This document shows positions 58,361-64,000 of a DNA stretch of 64,000 nucleotides, piece by piece. Under the pieces are notes generated by a model. It was not told the DNA's origin. It worked only from the letters and a program-made list of their open reading frames with translations, and did not search any database. Positions within the stretch are counted from its first letter, which is position 1; each line of letters opens with the position of its first letter. This stretch comes from CAYILR01 sp964364175. GTDB lineage: Bacteria > Bdellovibrionota > UBA1018. Position numbers and translations under genes: made by a program. Where the stretch lies: positions 37,831 to 101,830 of the forward strand of contig CAYILR010000010.1 of NCBI GenBank assembly GCA_964364175.1, in the 5' to 3' direction.

Positions 58361-59431
58361 TTATTTCGTCTGTTTTATAGCCTTTTTATGTGATTTTTTT
58401 CCCTCAACAAATCGTTGTGTCTTTTTCATTTCTGCAATGATCTTTTTGGCATCTGGCAAAACTGTCCGGTATTGAGCAGCCAAAACTTTATTTGGCAATC
58501 CTTCGAGAGCATATTTGGCCACGGCCACATTTTTTTTGGCACAAAGAATTAATCCGACCGGAGGATTTTCTCCTTCGTTTGTCCAATGCTCCTTCGCATA
58601 ATTGAGATACAAATGCATTTGGCCCGCATCCGCGTGGGTAAACGTTCCAATCTTGAGATCGATGATCACCAAACAGCGAAGCCTACGGTGAAAAAATACC
58701 AAGTCAACACGATACCACACATCACCCACTCGCAGGCGTTTTTGCCGACCCACAAATGTAAAATCTTTGCCCAGCTCCAAAAGAAACGTTTCTAAATGCC
58801 GAATGAGCGCCTCTTCGATATCCAACTCAGAATACTCATCTTTCAGGCCCAAAAATTCCAATACAAATGGGTCTTTGATTTCCTCTTCCGCCATCACGAC
58901 TTCTTCGGGCCTGGCCTTTTCTCCCTTGGTCAGCATTGCAACCCGGTTGCGTGACATTGCTGTACGTTCGTAAAATAGAGTAGAAATCTGGCGATCCAAT
59001 TGGCGCGAACTCCAACCAGAACGTAGAGCCTCAGCATGGTAAAAATCTCGTGCTGATGGGTCATCCACGGACAACAGACTGACATAATGGGTCCACGGAA
59101 GTGGAAATCCAGATTTTGCAGGCAGTGCCTGCAAAATTCTACCCTTTGGAAAAGTGAGATAAAAAGACCGCATTTGAGCCAAATTCCTTTGGCTAAAACC
59201 GCGCCCGAATTTTGCGGTTAAATCGGCGGAAAGCCTCGAAATCAACTTTTCTCCATACGCTGCACGACGAGCACCGCCTTGTTCAAGTTGAACGATTTTT
59301 CGTCCGATCTCCCAATAGGTCGTTGTGATGAGACTATTCACTGCGCGTGCAGAAGCTCGTCTGGCTGCTTCAAGAAGATTAACGACCTCTTTCAAAGTCT
59401 TTTCATAGCTCTTTTTTTGTACGCTTTTCAT
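58361..59431 (-). CDS. DUF1016/YhcG-family PDDEXK nuclease
   Basis: A 356-residue protein of the YhcG family: DUF1016 N domain ('LLEAARRASARAVNSLITTTYWEIGRKIVQLEQGG...YGEKLISRLSADLTAKFGRGFSQRNLAQMRSFYLTFP', 'PLPWTHYVSLLSVDDPSARDFYHAEALRSGWSSRQLDRQI') followed by the PDDEXK fold ('YRVDLVFFHRRLRCLVIIDLKIGTFTHADAGQMHLYLNY'). The usual ELK is DLK here. The segment 'ILQALPAKS' is written by an imperfect 28-bp palindrome. Its ATG overlaps the recombinase stop, so it is in one operon with it. Defence or phage-related roles are suspected in the family. Confidence 0.9.
   Translation of the reverse strand: MKSVQKKSYEKTLKEVVNLLEAARRASARAVNSLITTTYWEIGRKIVQLEQGGARRAAYGEKLISRLSADLTAKFGRGFSQRNLAQMRSFYLTFPKGRILQALPAKSGFPLPWTHYVSLLSVDDPSARDFYHAEALRSGWSSRQLDRQISTLFYERTAMSRNRVAMLTKGEKARPEEVVMAEEEIKDPFVLEFLGLKDEYSELDIEEALIRHLETFLLELGKDFTFVGRQKRLRVGDVWYRVDLVFFHRRLRCLVIIDLKIGTFTHADAGQMHLYLNYAKEHWTNEGENPPVGLILCAKKNVAVAKYALEGLPNKVLAAQYRTVLPDAKKIIAEMKKTQRFVEGKKSHKKAIKQTK
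59111..59138. repeat. 28-bp palindrome, copy 2, inside the nuclease gene
   Basis: AGATTTTGCAGGCA, a central G (59125), then TGCCTGCAAAATT. It differs from copy 1 only in the central base. On the minus strand it encodes the ILQALPAK part of the DUF1016 protein, so the repeat is in frame. Confidence 0.85.
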
Positions 59432-60639
59432 CAGTCCCTCTTTTTGTGATCAAACATGCTGACAACTTTTTCCATAACAGCTTCCTCGGTAGGAATAAAG
59501 CGAAGCACTTCTGTTGCGCCACCTTCGTCGATGCCTGCGAGGCGGATGTAACGCTGCATGGTTTTCATGTCCTTCCATCCGCAAATTTTCATGACCACCG
59601 TAGCAGGAATTCCTGTTGAAATCAGCTGGGTCGCAAAACACGCTCGCAGCGTGTGGAATTTAACGGAAGGAATTCTATTGGCCTGGCAAAAACCGCGCAA
59701 AATCACGGCTTGCCAACCCTTGTCCCACTCCCAGGCTCGCGGAAAAAGAAAATCGGTCACCTTCATTTCTTCAATCCGCAGCTCGTGGATCATGAACCAG
59801 TAAAACTCACTCGACACGGGCACGTTGCGCCAGTATCCGGCCTTGGTTGGCCCTGCCTGCTTGGCTCGTGCACTCCAACTCCTTCGTACTCGGATAAATC
59901 CGTATCGGCGTTTATCAAACGGCTTTTGGTCCTCTTCGATCGCTTGCTCTCTTCGCAAGACTTCGAGATCCCCTCGGGTAAGCGCGTGAAGCTCGCCACT
60001 TCGGCAACCTGTAAACATGGCTCCTACCCATATTGGATACCAAGGATGGTTTTGCTCCTTGGCTTTTCTCAAGAGATTCCGAATCTCCTCAATCGTTAGA
60101 ATTTCTGGCCTTTTTTCCTCACGATCGCGCTCAATTTCAAGCCCGTAGACGGGGCTTTCATGGACGCCATTGATCAGACGTTCTTCAATGCCCCATGTGT
60201 AAATCAGGTTGATCGTATTTTTGAGATGCTTCCGAAAACTGGGTGTCTTGCCCGTCTCATGAGCAGAGCGATCGATTTCGCGCCCGTCAGCACGGTTCAG
60301 ATCAGATGCCACACGCTTGAGCCAGGGTTGCGTCCAATTTTTGAGAAGCGCTGAATAGTCCATGATCGTCGTTGCAGCATACTGCTTAGTCGGGAAAAGC
60401 TCCTGTTGGGCTATCCAACGAGAGATCACATCCTCCCAATAAAGGCCCTTTGATTCGAGCTGACTAGCCTGCTCTGCAAGCTCGCGCAGAAGCTGCTTTT
60501 CGCGGGAGTGCGCCTCGCGTTCGGTCGTGATTCCGTTGATTCGCTTTTGAACACGAACGCGCGAATCCTTACGTCCGCGAACGTCGACATAAACGCGCCA
60601 GAATATTTTTCCGTCTTTTTCGTACTGAGAAATAGCCAT
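59431..60639 (-). CDS. Phage-type tyrosine recombinase (integrase)
   Basis: A 402-residue integrase from ATG 60639 (AGGAGGG just upstream; the frame reaches 60672). An N-terminal Arm-like start ('MAISQYEKDGKIFWRVYVDVRGR'), a core-binding SAM-like domain and a catalytic domain with Arg in 'TGCRSGELHALTRGDL', His-x-x-Arg in 'FHTLRACFATQL', and the nucleophile Tyr in 'GWKDMKTMQRYIR'. All catalytic residues are present, so it may be active. It follows an excisionase-like gene and its stop overlaps the nuclease start by 1 nt. Confidence 0.93.
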   Translation of the reverse strand: MAISQYEKDGKIFWRVYVDVRGRKDSRVRVQKRINGITTEREAHSREKQLLRELAEQASQLESKGLYWEDVISRWIAQQELFPTKQYAATTIMDYSALLKNWTQPWLKRVASDLNRADGREIDRSAHETGKTPSFRKHLKNTINLIYTWGIEERLINGVHESPVYGLEIERDREEKRPEILTIEEIRNLLRKAKEQNHPWYPIWVGAMFTGCRSGELHALTRGDLEVLRREQAIEEDQKPFDKRRYGFIRVRRSWSARAKQAGPTKAGYWRNVPVSSEFYWFMIHELRIEEMKVTDFLFPRAWEWDKGWQAVILRGFCQANRIPSVKFHTLRACFATQLISTGIPATVVMKICGWKDMKTMQRYIRLAGIDEGGATEVLRFIPTEEAVMEKVVSMFDHKKRD

Positions 60640-60652
60640 GAACCCTCCTTGT

Positions 60653-60874
60653 TTAAAAAGTAGAGGATTCAAGCAGTCGGTCGAGTTCTATCTTTCGAAA
60701 ATACAACCGTCTTCGGAATCGGCGGGGCCTCACGTAACCCCTGTAAACCATGATCCGAAGAGCATTGGCCGTCTTTCGAAGATAGCGTGCAGCTTCCTTT
60801 GAATCTAGCCAAGTCAGGCGTTCAAACTCTACCTGCCTTGGTTCCTGATCAGTCGCACTTGTTACTATATCCAT
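60653..60874 (-). CDS. Excisionase-like helix-turn-helix protein
   Basis: A 73-residue protein with a winged-helix of the MerR/AlpA-like excisionase group: 'RLTWLDSKEAARYLRKTANALRIMVYRGYVRPRRFRRRLYFRKIELDRLL'. This is the DNA-binding fold used to bend attachment sites or to select a promoter. AGAGG lies eight bases before the ATG. It stands 13 nt before the recombinase gene and is probably in one operon with it. It could also be a transcriptional regulator only. Confidence 0.85.
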   Translation of the reverse strand: MDIVTSATDQEPRQVEFERLTWLDSKEAARYLRKTANALRIMVYRGYVRPRRFRRRLYFRKIELDRLLESSTF

Positions 60875-60907
60875 TCTATAAACCTCTTTCCAGTCTCAGT
60901 TTTTTGA

Positions 60908-60923
60908 CGAGAGAATGCTCTCG
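60908..60923. promoter_or_regulatory. 6-bp inverted repeat upstream of the excisionase-like gene
   Basis: CGAGAG (60908-60913), AATG, CTCTCG (60918-60923), with T6 on the left (60900-60905) and A6 on the right side at 60930-60935. It is not a normal terminator for either strand, since no T-run follows the stem. It may be an operator for the recombinase operon. Confidence 0.35.
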
Positions 60924-61018
60924 ACACCGAAAAAACGACGTCTAACGGACTAACAGCAAGGCTTGTGCCAAGCGTATTGATAAATATACTTGTTATTGGG
61001 GGTATTTTTCTCAGATTT

Positions 61019-61046
61019 GATTCTCACTTTTGCAAAAATGAGAATC
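61019..61046. promoter_or_regulatory. 28-bp near-perfect palindrome before the DUF433 gene
   Basis: GATTCTCA (61019-61026) and TGAGAATC (61039-61046) enclose TTTTGCAAAA, so nearly the whole 28 bp is self-complementary. It lies about 96 nt before the antitoxin start and could be its operator. The stretch from 60875 to 61141 has no gene I can support. Confidence 0.45.
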
Positions 61047-61141
61047 TACAAACAAACGTCTTCTATAGATCCTTCAGGACTATCCTCATCCTCCAGCAAA
61101 TATTTGAGTGCTCAGCCAAAGTAAGATACTGGATCCAGCTT

Positions 61142-61378
61142 ATGGAAGTATTTCAATGGATTGTCATCAACCCAAATTTGCTAGGTGGTAAACCTGCCGT
61201 TCGTGGCACGAGAATCAGCGTTGCTCTCGTACTCCAGTGCCTTGCTGAAGGAATGACCGCTGAGGACATTAAAAGTGATTACCCTGGTTTTCCACCGGAG
61301 TCGGTACCCGAAATTTTGAGGTTTGCCTCAAAACAAACCGACAGACCACTCCCTGAAGATCCTGATGTGGCTGCTTGA
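61142..61378 (+). CDS. DUF433 family antitoxin-like protein
   Basis: ATG 61142 (78 residues) starts the DUF433 domain: 'IVINPNLLGGKPAVRGTRISVALVLQCLAEGMTAEDIKSDYPGFPPESVPEILRFASKQ', which is the full pattern of this small helical DNA-binding family. The open frame runs further upstream to 60965 without family match. DUF433 proteins are antitoxins for DUF5615 PIN-like toxins, and such a toxin follows in overlap, although it is broken. No clear ribosome site is visible before the ATG. Confidence 0.88.
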   Translation: MEVFQWIVINPNLLGGKPAVRGTRISVALVLQCLAEGMTAEDIKSDYPGFPPESVPEILRFASKQTDRPLPEDPDVAA

Positions 61379-61729
61379 TCACAACCTACCCAGACAAGTT
61401 TATGGCGTTCTCAAGTCCGTTTCCGTCGTTTGCGAAACCACTGACCAACCCCGTGGTGGGATGCTTTAGAAAACGGAGCCTTGGTCAATATGGCGAGCGA
61501 AGCGGGGTTCATCTGCATTCTAACCCGCGATGTCCTGTTTAGTTTGGCTGCTGCCAAAGCGCTAAAAACGTATCCTACCATGGCTATCGTTCTGCTTCGC
61601 TTGCCTCAAGCCAAAGGTTCTGCTTATGCGGCAAGTTTCTTAAGCCATTGGAAAACCCAGAAGATTATCCCTGTACCTGGAAAATTAGTCGAATGGCCAA
61701 ACTTCGGACCAGAACAAAAGGAACCCTAG
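61365..61729 (+). pseudogene. DUF5615 PIN-like toxin gene, disrupted by a frameshift
   Basis: ATG 61365 overlaps the antitoxin by 14 nt and reads 'MWLLDHNLPRQVYGVLKSVSVVCETTDQPRG' before TAG at 61467. The second part of the same family continues one frame back: 'WDALENGALVNMASEAGFICILTRDVLFSLAAAKALKTYP', 'AIVLLRLPQAKGSAYAASFLSHWKTQKIIPVPGKLVEWP', up to 61729. A single base lost around 61455-61460 (expected Arg-Gly-Trp-Asp) explains both halves. The predicted Asp sites of the PIN fold ('LLDHN', 'LTRDVLF') lie in separate frames, so no full toxin can be made. Confidence 0.85.
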
Positions 61730-61800
61730 TTGGGGCCGCCACCCCTATTCGCGGTCTTCTACAGTAGCTTGCAGGCGAATCGATCGTGAGTTTTTTTCGT

Positions 61801-61827
61801 CGGGGTCAGTCCGTTTGTATGACCCCG
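61801..61827. repeat. Hairpin of REP-like type (GGGGTCA ... TGACCCC)
   Basis: CGGGGTCA (61801-61808) and TGACCCCG (61820-61827) with an 11-nt loop. Motifs of this GGGGTC type are common in REP sequences of many genomes. It lies between the broken toxin and the bestrophin gene; no T-run follows on either strand. Confidence 0.5.
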
Positions 61828-61851
61828 GTTTCTGGGGCGGCTGGATCCCGT

Positions 61852-62757
61852 TTAGGGCTTTCGAGAGTGGAACTCTATTTCTAGTACGTTTTTTTCAATA
61901 TCTGCACAAATTTCACTTAAGGGGAGATGGCTTAGGCGATCTCTTTCAAAAGGATTTTGGAGCTCATACCCAATTCGATCAAGCGAAAGTAGTGGATAGG
62001 TAATAAGGGCATCGACCACCACAGACCACCATCCGAGTTTTGAAAACAAAGCAAACGGCAGCAAAGCCAAAAAAATTAGAAGAAATCTTTTCAGTTTGAT
62101 TACCATCACGAAAGGGATCGGAGTTTTCAAAATTCTTTCGCTAGCGCCAATATTATCTATGAGAATGGATCTTTCACGTTCGGCTCGGTGAAATGAAAAG
62201 CTATCCAACCAGTTATTGGTTCGGGCTTGGTCAAGCAACTTTGCAATATTGACCGCACCCCAAGAAGGTCTATGAGACACTTTTTCGATATCTTTGCTCT
62301 CCAATTTCACTAGACGTTGAATAACAGAAACGTCTGTTTCAGCACGTAAGGATTGTCGCATTATATGTGGCAGAAGAGCTACCCAGGCAGCAAATTTATT
62401 ACGCCACTCAGCAGGAGCAGAGGAATAGGTAAGTCCCACGATAGCTAAATTTCTACTTTGGTTGACAATGCTTCCCCATAGTTTTCGCGCTTCCCACCAA
62501 CGATCGTACCCAGCGTTAATTCGAAAAACTAGAAGAAGACCAAGCACAACGCCAGAGTACTCAAAAGGACCGATGTCAAAGCTAACCGCTGGATCGATAT
62601 TCAGAAAATAAACGACCACAGAGCAGTAAGCGATGGAGGTAAACGTTCCAAAAATTACCTTGGGTGTCACAGATCCCACCCATGCAAGCGCATTTCTAAT
62701 AAAACCCGGGTGCTCTGGACGATTAGCAATTGAGTCTAGATAAGTATTCTTGTTCAT
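61852..62757 (-). CDS. Bestrophin-family anion channel
   Basis: A 301-residue membrane protein of the bestrophin/UPF0187 family (pentameric chloride or bicarbonate channel). Typical features: 'RINAGYDRWWEARKLWGSIVNQSRNLA', helices in residues 30-85 and 225-260, and the C-terminal 'IGYELQNPFERDRLSHLPLSEICADIEKNVLEI'. Its gene lies 3 nt after arsR and is cotranscribed with carbonic anhydrase, so bicarbonate is a plausible ion. Selectivity cannot be read from sequence. Confidence 0.92.
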   Translation of the reverse strand: MNKNTYLDSIANRPEHPGFIRNALAWVGSVTPKVIFGTFTSIAYCSVVVYFLNIDPAVSFDIGPFEYSGVVLGLLLVFRINAGYDRWWEARKLWGSIVNQSRNLAIVGLTYSSAPAEWRNKFAAWVALLPHIMRQSLRAETDVSVIQRLVKLESKDIEKVSHRPSWGAVNIAKLLDQARTNNWLDSFSFHRAERERSILIDNIGASERILKTPIPFVMVIKLKRFLLIFLALLPFALFSKLGWWSVVVDALITYPLLSLDRIGYELQNPFERDRLSHLPLSEICADIEKNVLEIEFHSRKP

Positions 62758-62760
62758 GAT

Positions 62761-63117
62761 TCAGTTTTTTATCTCCCACAACTTACGCGCTCGCTTAGTG
62801 GCTGTGATAATTTCAGACGACAAGGATGTATCTCCTTCAAGTAACTTTAACCCCTCCAAGAGCCATTTTGCGACCCAAGGCTGTTTTAAAGTATAGATCA
62901 CTCTGCGACCTTCCTTTCGGGATAAAACTAATCGCTGCGACCTAAGCACGGAAAGATGTTGCGAAACTGTAGGTTGAGGGATTTTCAGAATCACGCCGAT
63001 TTCATGAACATCTTTTTCTCCTCCAGAAAGTTCCTCAATGAGTCGGAACCTGTCGGGATGAGAGATAGCAGAAAGTATTTCTGCCATTTTTTCAGATACA
63101 AATTTTCTTACCGGCAT
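62761..63117 (-). CDS. ArsR-family transcriptional regulator
   Basis: A 118-residue winged-helix: 'MAEILSAISHPDRFRLIEELSGGEKDVHEIGVILKIPQPTVSQHLSVLRSQRLVLSRKEGRRVIYTLKQPWVAKWLLEGL'. It has no cysteine at all, so it cannot use the usual ArsR/SmtB thiolate metal or persulfide sites; the signal is unknown. It lies between the carbonic anhydrase and bestrophin genes and probably binds the perfect palindrome at 63783-63816. Confidence 0.92.
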   Translation of the reverse strand: MPVRKFVSEKMAEILSAISHPDRFRLIEELSGGEKDVHEIGVILKIPQPTVSQHLSVLRSQRLVLSRKEGRRVIYTLKQPWVAKWLLEGLKLLEGDTSLSSEIITATKRARKLWEIKN

Positions 63118-63125
63118 TGGCTCTC

Positions 63126-63764
63126 CTAGATGGCTAAGGTTTTAAAGTCAGAGTCGGCCCGATCCTTCACGTCAATTGATCGCACAAATTTTTTCACAGT
63201 GGGATCGTAGATGGTTATCTCGCCGATCTCAAAATGGTAAACCCAACCGAAAATTTGAATAGAATTTCGGCGCAATGCCGCAGAAACAGCGGGATGACTT
63301 TTGAGGTTTTCAGCTTGAACGAGCACGTTTTCTTGGATGACCGCTAAAGGCTCATGATTATCTTTACATCTACGACGAGTTGCTTCAGCGTGATCGAGCC
63401 ATCTAGCAACGCTCGGAAGGTTTTTTACACTGTCCGGCTGAACAAGAGCTGACATCGCTCCACACTTCGTGTGGCCGCAGACAACAATGTTAGACACACC
63501 CAGGGCTTCAATAGCAAATTCAATGGCAGCCTCTTCTCCGCCTTTGGAAGATCCATAAGGAGGAATGATGTTGCCCGCATTTCTAACTACGAATATTTCT
63601 CCGGGATTCGTTTGAGTAACTAGGTTCGGATCAATGCGCGAATCGGAACATGTAATGAGCAAAGTGTGCGGTTTCTGTCCTTGAGACAATTGATCGAAGA
63701 GAGGTTTGTGATCGGGATAAATGTCTTTGCTAAATTTTCTAAGACCTTGAAGTAGAATTTTCAT
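63126..63764 (-). CDS. Beta-class carbonic anhydrase
   Basis: Interconverts CO2 and bicarbonate in the cytosol. Zinc ligands Cys39, His98 and Cys101 and the Asp41-Arg43 dyad are seen in 'ITCSDSRIDPNLVTQ' and 'VVCGHTKCGAMSAL', with 'GEIFVVRNAGNIIPP' and 'GGEEAAIEFAIEALGVSNIVV' between. At 212 residues it is normal. It is the first gene of the operon with arsR and the bestrophin gene; the ribosome site AGGAGG is about 5 nt before its ATG. Confidence 0.96.
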   Translation of the reverse strand: MKILLQGLRKFSKDIYPDHKPLFDQLSQGQKPHTLLITCSDSRIDPNLVTQTNPGEIFVVRNAGNIIPPYGSSKGGEEAAIEFAIEALGVSNIVVCGHTKCGAMSALVQPDSVKNLPSVARWLDHAEATRRRCKDNHEPLAVIQENVLVQAENLKSHPAVSAALRRNSIQIFGWVYHFEIGEITIYDPTVKKFVRSIDVKDRADSDFKTLAI

Positions 63765-63782
63765 ATTTCCTCCTGATTATTA

Positions 63783-63816
63783 TATTTATATATTCAAATA
63801 TTAGAATATATAAATA
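63783..63816 (-). promoter_or_regulatory. Perfect 13-bp inverted repeat, probable ArsR operator
   Basis: TATTTATATATTC (63783-63795) and GAATATATAAATA (63804-63816) around the 8-nt spacer AAATATTA. The centre is 36 bp before the carbonic anhydrase ATG. AT-rich palindromes with ATTC/GAAT cores are typical ArsR-family operators. It would overlap the promoter of the operon. Confidence 0.75.
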
Positions 63817-63866
63817 CGTCTGTAAAGAGAAAAAGTAAGATTTTTATTTTCGGTACGGGGCGGCAA

Positions 63867-64000
63867 TTAGGCTGCTATTTGTTCCCAAGGTAAATTCAAC
63901 GCATCGAAGATCGAATAGAGAAGAACTTCGCGATCAAAGGGCTTTTGAGCCTAGCCAGCCCTCAATAATGACGGTTTAACGGGTGCGTATAATGGGATGG
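63867..64000 (-). pseudogene. Possible decayed receiver-domain fragment
   Basis: Read on the minus strand, pieces in different frames resemble the end of a response-regulator receiver domain: 'LNRHY', 'EGWLGSKAL' and 'KPFDREVLLYSIFDALNLPW', ending in TAA at 63867. Stops and frame changes separate them and the window edge cuts the rest. This is an inference from short matches. Confidence 0.3.

Larger units (their letters stand above)
56973..61851. mobile_element. Probable integrated element (edges not found)
   Basis: Between the spoVG region and the bestrophin operon lie only accessory genes: a Panacea pair, a YhcG nuclease, a tyrosine recombinase, an excisionase-like gene and a damaged DUF433/DUF5615 pair. 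No tRNA and no direct repeats that could be attachment sites were found by eye, so the limits given are those of the gene content only. Confidence 0.35.

Noticed and set aside
58144..58393. Two overlapping small frames upstream of the nuclease stop
   Set aside because: They read through the palindrome and the antisense of the nuclease end, with Leu/Ser/Phe-rich composition and no ribosome site.
60908..60923. Terminator between the excisionase-like and DUF433 genes
   Set aside because: A good stem, but T6 precedes it on the plus strand and A6 follows, so no strand has the stem followed by a T-run.
1..64000. CRISPR arrays, tRNA and rRNA genes
   Set aside because: No regularly spaced repeats, no tRNA cloverleaf near the integrase and no rRNA segments were found by reading; a tRNAscan and Infernal run would be the deciding test.

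Overview
The window comes from a Gram-negative bacterium with a polar-type flagellum and a type IV pilus. It carries rod, hook-junction, P-ring and L-ring genes, BamD and LptM lipoproteins, many lipobox proteins and outer-membrane barrels, and a PilT-type ATPase. The CsrA/FliW pair, the EtfAB plus EtfD-like electron-transfer genes, SpoVG and the many small secreted proteins of unknown function fit the former Deltaproteobacteria, most likely Bdellovibrionota. This placement is inferred from gene content only. Moderate GC, frequent 1-4 nt gene overlaps and frequent GTG/TTG starts run throughout.

Layout. 1-545 holds a leftward hipBA toxin-antitoxin module (hipA cut by the window edge) with three evenly spaced operators, next to folD. 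1549-10944 is one rightward flagellar block: flgF, flgG, flgA, flgH, flgI, an unknown 90-residue gene, flgJ (rod-binding domain only), flgM, flgN, flgK, flgL, csrA and fliW. RNA hairpins with GGA loops sit before flgN and csrA and suggest CsrA control of its own operon. 10966-18000 holds secreted and TPR proteins, bamD, an M20-like protein that has lost most metal ligands, an aldehyde dehydrogenase and a cold-shock gene.

18184-23464 is a tightly packed lysine-degradation operon: kdd, kamD, kamE, a MoxR-type ATPase and a VWA protein. The last two may act as a reactivating machine for the B12-dependent aminomutase. Two A-tracts in this operon make in-register -1 slippery heptamers. 24542-29624 carries an EtfD-like membrane iron-sulfur oxidoreductase and etfAB, separated by an unrelated ATPase. 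29804-32837 is a secreted set with an M13-like peptidase, a FecR-domain protein and a barrel. 32876-35998 is dapB-dapA-lysA-lptM, leftward. 36061-38058 is a tgt fused to an MnmC-type methyltransferase domain. After gltA there is a 185-bp element with 25-bp terminal inverted repeats.

42499-47384 includes peptidoglycan recycling genes (amgK, murU, convergent anmK) preceded by an M48-like lipoprotein whose HExxH motif is broken. 47425-56290 carries envelope and stress genes: a GAF protein with pilT, DUF1844, htrA, clpB and spoVG. From about 57 kb the content becomes accessory: a Panacea-type toxin-antitoxin pair, a DUF1016/YhcG nuclease translationally coupled to a tyrosine recombinase and an excisionase-like gene, two copies of a 28-bp palindrome (one inside the nuclease gene), and a DUF433/DUF5615 pair whose toxin is frameshifted. 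The window ends with a leftward carbonic anhydrase / ArsR / bestrophin operon that has a perfect operator-like palindrome, and a decayed fragment that may derive from a receiver domain.

No rRNA, tRNA or CRISPR array was seen.
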